Source: Muribaculaceae bacterium
GTDB taxonomy: Bacteria > Bacteroidota > Bacteroidia > Bacteroidales > Muribaculaceae
DNA: 64,000 nucleotides
Assembly: GCA_017557625.1 (NCBI GenBank)
Contig: JAFYYG010000047.1
Location: forward strand, 18,898-82,897
Reading direction: 5' to 3'
Shown here: positions 26,853-34,944 of the stretch, one piece after another
Layout: every line of letters starts with the position of its first letter
Position numbering within the stretch: the first letter of the stretch is position 1
Notes under the pieces: generated by a model
What the model was told of the DNA's origin: nothing
Database searches by the model: none
The model's input: the letters and a program-made list of their open reading frames with translations, nothing else
Made by a program: the position numbers and the translations under genes

Positions 26853-29279
26853 ATGAAAAAGATATTACTTACCCTCGCATTGCTGACGTGCTGCACTTGC
26901 ACAATTACTGCCGGTATCAACATTGGTGGCACTGTCTATAGCGCCGACACTATCATGCACCGACAAGTGGGACCGGGAATATACAACACTATCATCCGCA
27001 TCCCCGACTATCCGCTAAATGTCTATCTGCTCGAGGCCGACATGACCAACCCCTACAACCGAGTGGAGACGACCATAGGCTACAACACTCTGGGACGCAC
27101 AGAATTGCTCACCAACGCCTACCACCGCAACCGCACCGCTACCCGTCGTCCCATCGCGGCGTGCAATGCCAACTTCTGGTGCGTGACAGGTAATGGTTCG
27201 CCCACGATGGACTTCGAACTTGGCGACCCCTTTGGCGCTGTAGTGCGCAACGATAGCGTGTATCTCAACACCGAGACCAACGTCGACGCCTGGAACGGCG
27301 GCCCCAGCCGTACTGGTGCTTGCGCCATAAGTCAAGACAAAACGCTCTACTTCGGGCACTTCAACTGCGGAGGAACACTCTCCTCGCCAAAACTCGCTAC
27401 CGCAGCACCATTGAACACGGTGAACCGCCGCAACCTGCCTCACACCGCAGTGCTATGGACTCCCGCTTTCAGCCGCACACGTGAATTTGAAACCAATTGG
27501 ATTGACTACAACGAGACTGGCGTTGCCGATGCCGACAACTTCTACCTCACCTTTAATGAAGGTAGCCGCTGGCTCGTGAACCAGGATATGCAATTCACCA
27601 TCGCCAAGATCGTGAGAAACGCCGACCGTCAGAAGCTTGGCGACTATGATGCCTGCATTACCGCCACGGGCTTGATGAAAGACTACCTCGCCGCTCTTGC
27701 CGAGGGCGACGTGATCACCATCAACCATGGATGGACCTACAACGAGGAGACACAATTCGCGCCATTTATCGAGAATATGGTTGAGGGCAATGCTCCCGTG
27801 ATGCATAACGGCGAACTCACTGGCCGCAACAACGACGAGAACTACAACTCGATGGTGTATAGCCGCACAGCCTACGGCTGCGACGCCACCGGCAAGAAAC
27901 TCTATATGATTGTCATCGACAAATCCACGAGCAAACTCTACGGCACAAGCGCTGGCTGCTCAACCACTGTGATGTGCCAAATTCTAAAAGACCTGTTCCC
28001 CGATGTTTGCGAGGTAGTGAACATGGATGCAGGCGGCTCGGCCGAGATGATGGTTGACGGACGCATCATCAACACCACCACCGAGAGCAACCCACGCGCC
28101 GTGGCGTGCGGATGGATGCTCGAAACCGAGGCTCCCGAGGACAACGAGATAGCGTCCATACAGTTCTACGACTTCCGCGCCGACCTGCCCATATACTCCT
28201 CTTATACCCCTCGCATTGTGGGATTTAACCAATATGGCGAAGTAGTGAACGACAATGTCACTGGCTTCACGCTCGAGTGCGATGAAATTCTCGGTTACAC
28301 CGAGGGTTCTACTTTGGTTCTCGGCGGCAATGTCACTATAGCCAACCTCACCGCAACCTACAACGGTATGACAGCCACCGCTCCCGTCAAAACCCTCGCC
28401 GCGCAGCCATCAATCACCATGAAGCCTATGATTCTTGTTGACAACCGCGAGTTCCCTATTGAGGTGAGCGCGACAATCCTCGACAAGACGTTCTACTACG
28501 ACGGCACAAAATTGGGGTGGGAAGTTGAGGACCCGAGCATCGCAACTATCGTTGACGGCAAGGTTAGAGGCCTCAAAAACGGCATTACCACATTCAACTG
28601 CATCATCGGCGACTTTGTTGACACCGACAGCATCACTGTGGAAATCAGCGACCGGGAATATATCGAGCAAACATGGGACGGATGGACCTTTAAAGGCGCT
28701 GGCGCCAAGGACTTCGAGCTTGACGAGAATGGAAACCTCTCGTTCTCCTACAGCAGCAACCGTGCCCCCTACATCCAAATGTCAAAAGACATCACCTTCT
28801 ACAGCCTCCCCGACAGCATATCGCTCACTTTCACCAGCACACTGCCTATGCAATACATCCAGATTGACGTGCGGAACACCGTTTTCAACAAACTCAACTA
28901 CTTGGAATTTGGCAGGGACACAGGCTTTGAGGCAAACACAGAATACACCCTCAATTTCGACCTTGACGAATTGGGTGGCATCGACAACCTGCTAACCTAT
29001 CCCCTGACTCTGCACACCATCAAGTTCACTCCCGTGAAGAGCAATTTTGGCGACCACGTCATCCATCTCAAGTCACTAAAAGCCCACTACCCCATCACCT
29101 CGGCTTTGCCGGGTGACGTGAACGGTGATGGAAACGTGACAGCAGCTGACGTGACAGCACTCTACGACTTCATGCTCAACAACGACACCACAAATCTTAT
29201 CAACGGCGACCAAAACGGAGATGGAGACATAACCGCCAGCGACATCACCGAGGTATATAACATTCTATTAGGAGATTAA
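26853..29279 (+). CDS. secreted phosphodiester glycosidase (NAGPA-like) with C-terminal dockerin
   Basis: 808 residues from ATG 26853, chosen because MKKILLTLALLTCC starts a proper signal peptide; ATG 26826 adds nine residues before it. The NAGPA/DUF2233 domain spans about 70-440, with ACNANFWCVTGNGSPTMDF, TGACAISQDKTLYFG, and the hallmark VNMDAGGSAEMMVDGRIIN followed by PRAVACGWML. Members hydrolyse or transfer sugar phosphodiesters such as uncapping of N-acetylglucosamine-1-phosphodiester. Ig-like (about 450-610) and jelly-roll-like (about 620-745) modules follow, then a dockerin pair (about 754-808) with DVNGDGNVTAADVTALYD and DQNGDGDITASDITEVYN. Likely acts on extracellular glycans; substrate unknown. 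Confidence 0.88.
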   Translation: MKKILLTLALLTCCTCTITAGINIGGTVYSADTIMHRQVGPGIYNTIIRIPDYPLNVYLLEADMTNPYNRVETTIGYNTLGRTELLTNAYHRNRTATRRPIAACNANFWCVTGNGSPTMDFELGDPFGAVVRNDSVYLNTETNVDAWNGGPSRTGACAISQDKTLYFGHFNCGGTLSSPKLATAAPLNTVNRRNLPHTAVLWTPAFSRTREFETNWIDYNETGVADADNFYLTFNEGSRWLVNQDMQFTIAKIVRNADRQKLGDYDACITATGLMKDYLAALAEGDVITINHGWTYNEETQFAPFIENMVEGNAPVMHNGELTGRNNDENYNSMVYSRTAYGCDATGKKLYMIVIDKSTSKLYGTSAGCSTTVMCQILKDLFPDVCEVVNMDAGGSAEMMVDGRIINTTTESNPRAVACGWMLETEAPEDNEIASIQFYDFRADLPIYSSYTPRIVGFNQYGEVVNDNVTGFTLECDEILGYTEGSTLVLGGNVTIANLTATYNGMTATAPVKTLAAQPSITMKPMILVDNREFPIEVSATILDKTFYYDGTKLGWEVEDPSIATIVDGKVRGLKNGITTFNCIIGDFVDTDSITVEISDREYIEQTWDGWTFKGAGAKDFELDENGNLSFSYSSNRAPYIQMSKDITFYSLPDSISLTFTSTLPMQYIQIDVRNTVFNKLNYLEFGRDTGFEANTEYTLNFDLDELGGIDNLLTYPLTLHTIKFTPVKSNFGDHVIHLKSLKAHYPITSALPGDVNGDGNVTAADVTALYDFMLNNDTTNLINGDQNGDGDITASDITEVYNILLGD

Positions 29280-29342
29280 AGTATTTTATGACGAAATAAC
29301 TTGCTATATTGGCAAAAAAATTGATAACAAATGAAATAGTAT

Positions 29343-29957
29343 ATGAACAACCGATTTAAAATATTGATATTAATAGTGTTGGCCGTTATAGCGGTTATCA
29401 CTTATATACATCCTGTTTTCCCTCGAGAACAGTTCCTGCAACAGGCAGGCACCATCTTATTGGCCGCACTTCTTCTCGCTGATTTGCATAAGCGATGGTT
29501 CAGTAATTTGGCCTTTCTTGGCATCGCACTATTCACAGTGCTTCACCTGATTGGCGCCCGATACATTTATTCCTATGTACCTTATCAGCAGTGGCTGCAA
29601 GGTATGGGCGATTGGGAATGGTTGAATTCAACCCGCAACCACTACGACCGTTTTGTGCATCTATGTTTCGGAATATTCTTGTTCCCTGCCATGGTGGAAT
29701 TCTCACGTCGCAGAGTCACGTCACGCCAGGTAATGGCGGTGCTGGTGGCATGGCTGATGATACAGACTGGCAGTTTGATTTATGAGCTGTTTGAATGGGG
29801 CCTTACATTAGTCTTGTCACCCGAAGATGCCGAAGGCTATAACGGTCAACAAGGAGATATGTTCGACGCTCAAAAAGACATGGCTCTTGCCATGTTGGGA
29901 TCAACCTTTGTAGCCTTCATCTATCTATTTGGCTCTTTTAAACAAAAGCCCCAATAA
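29343..29957 (+). CDS. DUF2238 / YjdF-like inner-membrane protein
   Basis: 204 residues with about six predicted membrane spans. Family marks are the YDRFVHLCFGI segment (helix with an Arg and His), YELFEWGL and the C-terminal GQQGDMFDAQKDMALAMLG, all typical of DUF2238. The biochemical role is unknown. It stands alone 63 bp after the phosphodiester glycosidase gene and may be co-transcribed with it. It is also the last gene before the AT-rich lipoprotein array. Confidence 0.88.
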   Translation: MNNRFKILILIVLAVIAVITYIHPVFPREQFLQQAGTILLAALLLADLHKRWFSNLAFLGIALFTVLHLIGARYIYSYVPYQQWLQGMGDWEWLNSTRNHYDRFVHLCFGIFLFPAMVEFSRRRVTSRQVMAVLVAWLMIQTGSLIYELFEWGLTLVLSPEDAEGYNGQQGDMFDAQKDMALAMLGSTFVAFIYLFGSFKQKPQ

Positions 29958-29974
29958 TCGCACTCTCACAGCAA

Positions 29975-30008
29975 CCCCATCGTTCCACAACTTAAAGAAG
30001 AAAAAATG
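29975..30008 (+). repeat. leader cassette copy 1
   Basis: CCCCATCGTTCCACAACTTA followed by AAGAAGAAAAAATG. The ATG is the start of the 30006 lipoprotein. The promoter half is missing here. Confidence 0.75.
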
Positions 30009-30443
30009 AAAAAGATTATACACATAAGCTTGTTAGTTGTTATTTTGGTATCACTTTGTGCTTGTGGCTCACAAAAGACGTTTTTGAACAACAGTAAACA
30101 AGGTGAAGAATTGTTTTTTCTATACAACGAAAGCTCTCTTGTAAAGGTTAAACTTAACACTAAAGATAATACATTTAAATATACATACGGAGCTTTGGAT
30201 GTACATTTCTATGCAGTAGGTCATTGGAAAATAAAAAAAAATATACTAGTCCTTGGTTGTGATATAAAGCCATCATTTGAAAGATGGGCAGAAGGCTGGC
30301 TTTATGAAGACAAACTGTTATTCGAAATTAAGGATAATACGCTTGTTTATAAGCAACATATTTATCCACATGGCATCTCAGATTTTCCTGAAGATATTAT
30401 ACTTAAACCTATCACTAAGGATGAATATGATAGCCTACCTTAA
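30006..30443 (+). CDS. small lipoprotein, unknown function
   Basis: 145 residues. The signal ends in a lipobox (VSLCACGSQ), so C19 or C21 is lipidated. The mature part has a Lys-rich strand region (VKVKLNTKDNTFKYTYGA) and a C-terminal segment with KPITKDEYDSLP; no family recognised. The start is fixed by the shared leader ending at this ATG. The gene is clearly AT-rich compared with its left neighbours, as are most genes up to 36.1 kb, which suggests separate acquisition. Possibly a calycin-like lipoprotein, but that cannot be shown by eye. Confidence 0.78.
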   Translation: MKKIIHISLLVVILVSLCACGSQKTFLNNSKQGEELFFLYNESSLVKVKLNTKDNTFKYTYGALDVHFYAVGHWKIKKNILVLGCDIKPSFERWAEGWLYEDKLLFEIKDNTLVYKQHIYPHGISDFPEDIILKPITKDEYDSLP

Positions 30444-30451
30444 TAACATAT

Positions 30452-30530
30452 ATCAATTATTTCCACTATATTTGCCACATTGAAAAGACACACACATCCT
30501 TCCACAACTTAAAGAAGAAAAAATGAAAAC
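30452..30530 (+). repeat. leader cassette copy 2, with promoter part
   Basis: Begins with TCAATTATTTCCACTATATT-TGCCACATTGAAAAG (TATATTTG at 30467-30474 as the -7 box) and continues into CATCCTTCCACAACTTAAAG-AAGAAAAAATGAAAA. It ends at the start codon of the 30523 gene and is the fullest functional copy of the module. Confidence 0.75.
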
Positions 30531-31011
30531 GACAGTTTATTGCATAATAATTTCTTTATTACTGGTTGGTGTATCTTCTTGTTCAACGATAAACATAAAT
30601 AATCTTGAGAATAAACTTATTAAAGAAGATTCCAATCGCATTGTATTTAGTATTACAACCACATATCTACCATCAAAGACCGTATGGTATTATACTAATG
30701 ATTCAATCATAATTTATAAAAAGAATAAGAAAAACACTATCAAATGCTCATACAGACTGGATGATTCACCATATCATGAACAGACATGTAAAAGTTTAGA
30801 TCTTGAGAAAGTTGAAAAAGATATCGATAATAATCATGGCTTTACACTTGATGGCGATATGTTAACTGTAACACAAGTGTCTGGAGCTGATGTTGTTCAA
30901 AAAACTTTTTATATAGATGTTTCTAAATTCGTTAAGGTTTCCTTTGAGACTGATTTTTTGAATATGATAAAAAAAGACATCACAAGATTTACTCTTTGGC
31001 CAGTTTTATAG
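30523..31011 (+). CDS. small lipoprotein, unknown function
   Basis: 162 residues with a lipobox LVGVSSCSTIN (C20). The mature region is Lys/Ser/Asn-rich and mostly beta. No conserved family motif recognised, and no clear similarity to the 30006 product beyond the signal peptide. The start follows leader copy 2 exactly. The stop overlaps the start of leader copy 3. It belongs to the run of AT-rich lipoprotein genes here. Confidence 0.76.
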   Translation: MKTTVYCIIISLLLVGVSSCSTININNLENKLIKEDSNRIVFSITTTYLPSKTVWYYTNDSIIIYKKNKKNTIKCSYRLDDSPYHEQTCKSLDLEKVEKDIDNNHGFTLDGDMLTVTQVSGADVVQKTFYIDVSKFVKVSFETDFLNMIKKDITRFTLWPVL

Positions 31012-31012
31012 T

Positions 31013-31043
31013 CATCCTTCCACAACTTAAAAAAGAAAAAATG
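31013..31043 (+). repeat. leader cassette copy 3
   Basis: CATCCTTCCACAACTTAAAA followed by AAGAAAAAATG, ending at the start codon of the 31041 gene. The promoter part is absent, so this gene may be read from the preceding one. Confidence 0.72.
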
Positions 31044-32306
31044 AGAAAGATAATTCCACATATTTTGGCTTTATTGCTGCTGATGATTTGGAGTAGCAGC
31101 TTCATTGTGATGGCTCAGTCGGCAAGTCTGGGTGCTTCATCGCCCAAGACGATTACAGGCGTGGTGGTATCGGCTTTTGATAAGGAACCACTTAAAGGCG
31201 TTTACGTTCGTCTTAAAGGTACCAATATAGGTGTAGCGACTGATATAGATGGGCATTTTAACATAGAGGCGCAACTGGGAGACACTTTATCTGTGAAAGT
31301 CTTAGACTGCGATGAAATAGAGGTGGCAGTTGATGCTCAGCAGTTAAGAATATCTTTATACAACTTCGTGTCTGGTTGCTGTTATGGCGAGAATCTGCCA
31401 CAAGGGGTGTTTGGCACTGTTTGTAATGAAGACGAGAAGGCCCTGCAAGGTGCAACAGTCACGGCACTGCCATCGGGCAATTGCGATATCACCAACTCCA
31501 TAGGTTATTTCAATATCACTAAGATTGAGGATGGCGACAAATCGCTTAGAATTGAGCATCCAGCTTACAAAACTATTCAAGGACGCATTAATGGCAACTG
31601 CTACGAGATTTGGCTTGAGAGAAACATTGTGACAGGCGTGGTGCTTAGTGCCGAAGATGGAGAGCCGGTTATCGGAGCGCATATTTGTGCTAAAGGCACA
31701 AAAAACGGCACTGCCTCTGATTTTGATGGCAAGTTCAGCATTTGCGTTACCGATGGCACTGTTCTCACTGTGTCATACCCTGGACTTAAGCCACAAGAAA
31801 TTGTTGCCGACAGCCGCCAACCAATGAAAGTAGTTCTTGAAAATGATGAGAATGATCCATTTACTGGATTAATCTGTTGTCCGCAACCAATCTCAGTGAT
31901 ACGAATGGATTCCCTTGATTTTGTGCTGCCTGAGAGTGAGTTCCTACTTGCACAGCAGCATATTGACATTTTAAAAGGTGACTATTATAAACTAAAAAAT
32001 ATAGAAATTTGCAGAGCAAAATATCTCCTTGCCAGCAAGATTGATAAGCGAAAGAATAATATCTCTATCTATGGGACTCCTGCTATGGCCCTTAGCGGTT
32101 ATGCTAGGCAATATATTGGGTTCAAACACAATGGGCATCGTTTGATATTTATTAATCTAACAGACAAAAACATCTGGTCAGACGGTTTTGACGATCTTGA
32201 TAAACATTTGAAGACTTTGATAATCCGTGACGCGCCGCAACTTAATGTACGTGCCATTATTGATTTAGACACCGAAGGTTTCGTCTTCTTCTCACTAGGA
32301 TATTAA
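31041..32306 (+). CDS. carboxypeptidase-D-regulatory-like domain repeat protein
   Basis: 421 residues from ATG 31041, the start given by the shared leader. The signal peptide (about 1-28, ends SFIVMAQS) is followed by three CarboxypepD_reg-like modules. The first starts TITGVVVSAFDKEPLKGVYV, the second GVFGTVCNEDEKALQGATV, the third VTGVVLSAEDGEPVIGAHI with FDGKFSICVTDG. The same module forms the N-terminal extension of many TonB-dependent receptors, but no plug or barrel follows. The last 130 residues, from DSLDFVLPESEFLL, are unassigned and contain KDYYKLKNIE-like charged segments. Probably an exported envelope protein. Confidence 0.82.
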   Translation: MRKIIPHILALLLLMIWSSSFIVMAQSASLGASSPKTITGVVVSAFDKEPLKGVYVRLKGTNIGVATDIDGHFNIEAQLGDTLSVKVLDCDEIEVAVDAQQLRISLYNFVSGCCYGENLPQGVFGTVCNEDEKALQGATVTALPSGNCDITNSIGYFNITKIEDGDKSLRIEHPAYKTIQGRINGNCYEIWLERNIVTGVVLSAEDGEPVIGAHICAKGTKNGTASDFDGKFSICVTDGTVLTVSYPGLKPQEIVADSRQPMKVVLENDENDPFTGLICCPQPISVIRMDSLDFVLPESEFLLAQQHIDILKGDYYKLKNIEICRAKYLLASKIDKRKNNISIYGTPAMALSGYARQYIGFKHNGHRLIFINLTDKNIWSDGFDDLDKHLKTLIIRDAPQLNVRAIIDLDTEGFVFFSLGY

Positions 32307-32324
32307 AAAAATGATTGCAATATA

Positions 32325-32349
32325 ACATCAACTTAAACAAGAAAAAATG
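32325..32349 (+). repeat. leader cassette copy 4 (short)
   Basis: ACATCAACTTAAACAAG-AAAAAATG: only the 3' part of the leader is kept. It ends at the start codon of the 32347 lipoprotein. Confidence 0.62.
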
Positions 32350-32949
32350 AAAAAGAAATCAACATATTGGATATTGACGCTTTGTCTGTGTTTTACGTTT
32401 TGCTCATGTGATGGAAAGATTCAGGTCAAATCAGAACAGTCCTCAACAAGTGAAATGAACACTCCAGATTCAACAAACAATATGGTCTCTTTAAAAGACT
32501 TAGATCTGGATAGCATAATTATTGACTGTGACGTGGTGATGTGGGCACATTATTATAAGTTTATAATAAATGACTCAAATGCAATTCTGCAAGGAGGTCG
32601 TGATTTTGGCAAGAATAACTGGGAACAGCCTGTGGAATTGTCAAACAAAGACAGAAATTCAATAATCAATTATCTTGATGAGTTCTATGTTAGTAAAACT
32701 CACAACATCATTGCAAAGAAATACAAAACTGGAGAATATGTTGAAGGAGACTTCACTCAAATAACTATTACTATATTCAGAAAGGACGGTTCAAAAGACA
32801 AGCATAAAATAGACACACACTCAACTCAGAATGGATATTCGATAGAGTTCTCTAAAGAGTGTGATGATTTTCTTGACCTTCTCCATGTTTTAGCAGGTAG
32901 ATATAGTTATCCAGAACGACCTCATTTATATCGCCGCTCTGCCGAGTAA
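32347..32949 (+). CDS. lipoprotein, unknown function
   Basis: 200 residues. A hydrophobic signal leads to a lipobox at FCSCDGKIQ (C18 or C20). A Ser/Thr linker (about 25-45) precedes a domain with DLDSIIIDCDVVMWAHYYKF, QITITIFRKDGSKDKHKID and an ending that includes DFLDLLHVLAGRY. No named family recognised. The start follows leader copy 4. The gene is AT-rich. The direct repeat at 32997 begins 48 bp beyond its stop. Confidence 0.76.
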   Translation: MKKKSTYWILTLCLCFTFCSCDGKIQVKSEQSSTSEMNTPDSTNNMVSLKDLDLDSIIIDCDVVMWAHYYKFIINDSNAILQGGRDFGKNNWEQPVELSNKDRNSIINYLDEFYVSKTHNIIAKKYKTGEYVEGDFTQITITIFRKDGSKDKHKIDTHSTQNGYSIEFSKECDDFLDLLHVLAGRYSYPERPHLYRRSAE

Positions 32950-32996
32950 GGAAAATATATGTTGGACCTTTTGATTGTGACAGTTATTTGAAACTA

Positions 32997-33061
32997 ATTC
33001 CGCGCAAGCCGGCTTTGCGACGAACTCAGTTCGCAACTTTTTGAAAAAAGAAACGTTTTTC
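32997..33061 (+). repeat. direct repeat D1 with two palindromes
   Basis: A 65-bp unit with GCGAACTGAGTTCGC-type and CCGGC/GCCGG stems, then CAACTTTTTGAAAAAAGAAA-CGTTT. A near-identical copy (D2) starts at 36273 in the same orientation, 3.28 kb away. The two bracket the AbiEii-type pair, the HigBA pair and two lipoprotein genes. Confidence 0.75.
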
Positions 33062-33072
33062 ACATTATCTTT

Positions 33073-33145
33073 TTTGTTTCTCAAAAATTACCACTAAATT
33101 TGTGGCATTAAAGAGCAACGCCATCATTTAACAATTTAAACAAGA
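33073..33145 (+). repeat. leader cassette copy 5, promoter plus dead leader
   Basis: TTTG (33073-33076), an 18-nt spacer and TAAATTTG (33095-33102) form a consensus promoter. Next comes GCAACGCCATCATTTAACAA and a leader end in CAAGAAAAATG. The ATG is followed by one codon and a TGA, so the module is empty: its gene has been lost or replaced by the downstream AbiEii-type pair. Confidence 0.65.
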
Positions 33146-33231
33146 AAAATGAATTGAACTATTGTTATTTGTGGAAAAATCTTTCTGTTTTAAAGATTTA
33201 TTTTGTATTTTTGCAAAATAAAAAATAGGAA

Positions 33232-33492
33232 ATGTCTCGAGAACAAATCATATATAAGCATAGTGCTCTATTCTGGTACACACCTGATGAGCAGAAGCAA
33301 GACATAAGTGATGCACTACTTGTGGAGCGTATTCTTAACGATGGCACGCTAGATGATTGCCGAGAGCTTGTGGAAACTCTTGGCGGAAAGCGTGTGGCAG
33401 AGGTGTTCTTTGCTGCAACTGGAAGGCAAAAAGCCAACTATTATCCTGAAATCTACCACTTCTTTTCATTGATTCTGCAAAAATATGCATAG
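33232..33492 (+). CDS. DUF6922-like partner (probable antitoxin) of the AbiEii-type toxin
   Basis: 86 residues, cytosolic, no signal. The N-terminus, with HSALFWYTPDEQK and VERILNDGTLDDCRELVETL, resembles the short DUF6922 proteins that commonly precede AbiEii-like nucleotidyltransferases in Bacteroidota. It overlaps the next gene by 8 bp (33485-33492), which points to translational coupling and a toxin-antitoxin pair. The -7 box TATTTTTG (33206-33213) lies upstream. Classical AbiEi is longer and has a winged-helix domain, so the antitoxin role rests on gene order. Confidence 0.72.
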   Translation: MSREQIIYKHSALFWYTPDEQKQDISDALLVERILNDGTLDDCRELVETLGGKRVAEVFFAATGRQKANYYPEIYHFFSLILQKYA

Positions 33493-34108
33493 CGAAATTT
33501 TCAACAATCGGCAGAGAGAGTTGTTACCGCTAATGTCGGAGTTTCAACGTGAGTACTATCTTGTTGGTGGCACGGCTATCGCTCTATATCTCGGGCATAG
33601 GCGCTCTATTGATTTTGATTTGTTCAAGTATTCCAACATTTACCATAAGCGAAATCTTGACAAAATCTCAAAATCTTCATTCGAATATGTCGTCACTCGT
33701 AGAGTTGCAGAACAGATGAACCTTATAGTGAATGACGTCAAAGTTACATTCTTTCAATATCCTTTTGAGATAGAACCTACAACCAAGTTTGAGAAAGTAT
33801 TTCGTATGCCTTCTTTAATACAACTTGCTGCAATGAAAGCTTATGCACTTGGGCGACGTTCCAAATGGAAAGATTATGTTGATCTTTTTTTCCTTCTTTC
33901 TGAACATTTCACTATATCTGATATTTCAGCGGAGGCTTCTTCAATATATGGTGACCTTTTCTCTGAAAAGTTGTTCCGCTCTCAGTTGTGCTATTTTGAC
34001 GACATCGACTATAGCGAGGCCGTCGACTATCTAATCCCTAATCCACCTACTCAGGAAGAAATAAAATCTGGCCTCACTGAAATGGCAATAAAAGGAGTGA
34101 ACATTTAA
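33485..34108 (+). CDS. AbiEii-family nucleotidyltransferase toxin
   Basis: 207 residues. The nucleotidyltransferase core motif YYLVGGTAIALYLGHRRSID-FDLF is near residues 21-44: GG, the conserved HRRSIDFDLF with two metal Asp residues, is intact. A second region, PSLIQLAAMKAYALGRRSKW-KDYVDLFFLL, fits the family's C-terminal helices. AbiEii-type (PF08843) toxins transfer nucleotides to tRNA or other targets and mediate abortive infection with their antitoxin. The catalytic motif looks intact, so the module may be active. The gene is part of the AT-rich array between D1 and D2. Confidence 0.87.
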   Translation: MHSEIFNNRQRELLPLMSEFQREYYLVGGTAIALYLGHRRSIDFDLFKYSNIYHKRNLDKISKSSFEYVVTRRVAEQMNLIVNDVKVTFFQYPFEIEPTTKFEKVFRMPSLIQLAAMKAYALGRRSKWKDYVDLFFLLSEHFTISDISAEASSIYGDLFSEKLFRSQLCYFDDIDYSEAVDYLIPNPPTQEEIKSGLTEMAIKGVNI

Positions 34109-34130
34109 AAATTCTGAAGCCCAACAAAGC

Positions 34131-34166
34131 CCCCATTGCTTAATAACTTCAACAAGAAAAAATGAA
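34131..34166 (+). repeat. leader cassette copy 6 (remnant)
   Basis: CCCATTGCTTAATAACTTCA-ACAAGAAAAAATGAAAA. The ATG opens only a 9-codon frame ending in TAA (MKNNLHIVY), and the promoter of the next gene pair starts inside it. It is another empty leader. Confidence 0.55.
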
Positions 34167-34172
34167 AAATAA

Positions 34173-34204
34173 TTTGCATATTGTTTACTAATTAGTTAAC
34201 TTTG
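34173..34204 (+). promoter_or_regulatory. promoter of the HigB/HigA pair
   Basis: TTTG (34173-34176), a 20-nt spacer and TAACTTTG (34197-34204) match the Bacteroidota consensus. The predicted start is about 10 nt before the toxin ATG. Confidence 0.7.
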
Positions 34205-34221
34205 CAGAAAATTTTAATCCA

Positions 34222-34578
34222 ATGGCTGAACGTAACTATAAGAGACATATAGTGGTTTACAAGAACTACTTCATTGACTTTAAGAAGACTCTAGCGCAGC
34301 AAACTCTAAAGAAAATATACCAGATTTTCTTGTATATAATGACTTTAGACACGATTCCTGCAACTTATTTAAAGTCAATAAAGAGTGTGGCTGGGCTATA
34401 TGAGATTCGTGTTGAGGAAAGCGGGAACATTTATCGCATCTTCTGTTGCTTCGACGAATGAAACCTTGTGGTTCTGTTTAATGCGTTTCAAAAGAAAACG
34501 CAAAAGACACCAGCCAACGAGATAGAAAAAGCGAAACGTATAATGAACGAATATTTTGAAAACAAAAGGAGGAAATAA
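34222..34578 (+). pseudogene. HigB/RelE-type toxin broken by an in-frame TGA
   Basis: The frame runs 118 codons but is split by TGA at 34459-34461. The first 79 residues (MAERNYKRHIVVYKNYFIDF to RIFCCFDE) and the part after the stop (NLVVLFNAFQKKTQKTPANE, then KAKRIMNEYFENKRRK) together form a normal HigB/RelE mRNA interferase of family length. In relatives the stop codon position is Gly, as in FDEGNLVVL, so one change from GGA to TGA explains it. The frame ends two bases before the antitoxin ATG, as in intact modules. Loss of the last third, with the conserved FQKKTQKTP strand, should remove RNase activity. The downstream HigA is intact. Confidence 0.82.
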
Positions 34579-34579
34579 T

Positions 34580-34888
34580 ATGATAAAAGAAGAATTGAAA
34601 AACAGCAACTTGACTGCAATTGAGGATTTGATTGAAGAAGATTTCGGAGCTATTGACACCCCTTCAAGAGTTGAGTTTGAGGCCGACTGCGATGCCTTTA
34701 TTCTTGGCGAGCGACTTAGGGAGGAAAGACGCAAAGCCGGACTTACCCAAGAACAGCTTGCCCAGAGAATAGGAACAAAGAAAAGCTATATCTCTCGAGT
34801 GGAAAATGGCCATGCCGACATCCAACTCTCAACCCTGTTCAAGATTTTCCAGGGATTGGGCCGCAGAGTGAGCCTTAGAGTACTATAA
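34580..34888 (+). CDS. HigA-type XRE antitoxin
   Basis: 102 residues from ATG 34580; a longer TTG-initiated form is rejected because a strong AGGAGG ribosome site at 34567-34572 fits this ATG. A helix-turn-helix of the Cro/C1 type covers about 48-100: LREERRKAGLTQEQLAQRIG, then KKSYISRVENGHADIQLSTL. HigA antitoxins bind and repress their own promoter and neutralise HigB. The gene is complete, while its toxin partner is interrupted, so it may survive as a repressor or anti-addiction remnant. Confidence 0.87.
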   Translation: MIKEELKNSNLTAIEDLIEEDFGAIDTPSRVEFEADCDAFILGERLREERRKAGLTQEQLAQRIGTKKSYISRVENGHADIQLSTLFKIFQGLGRRVSLRVL

Positions 34889-34900
34889 TAGCCCTCTTTG

Positions 34901-34944
34901 GCATCCCCATCGTTCCACAACTTAAACAAGAAAAAATGAAAAAG
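34901..34944 (+). repeat. leader cassette copy 7
   Basis: GCATCCCCATCGTTCCACAA, then CTTAAACAAGAAAAAATGAAAAAG. It matches copy 1 over more than 20 identical bases although nearly 5 kb away. Ends at the start codon of the 34936 gene. Confidence 0.75.

Noticed and set aside
34459-34461. Selenocysteine or recoded TGA in the HigB gene
   Set aside because: No SECIS-like stem is evident, the relatives have Gly here, and other genes use TGA as a normal stop.
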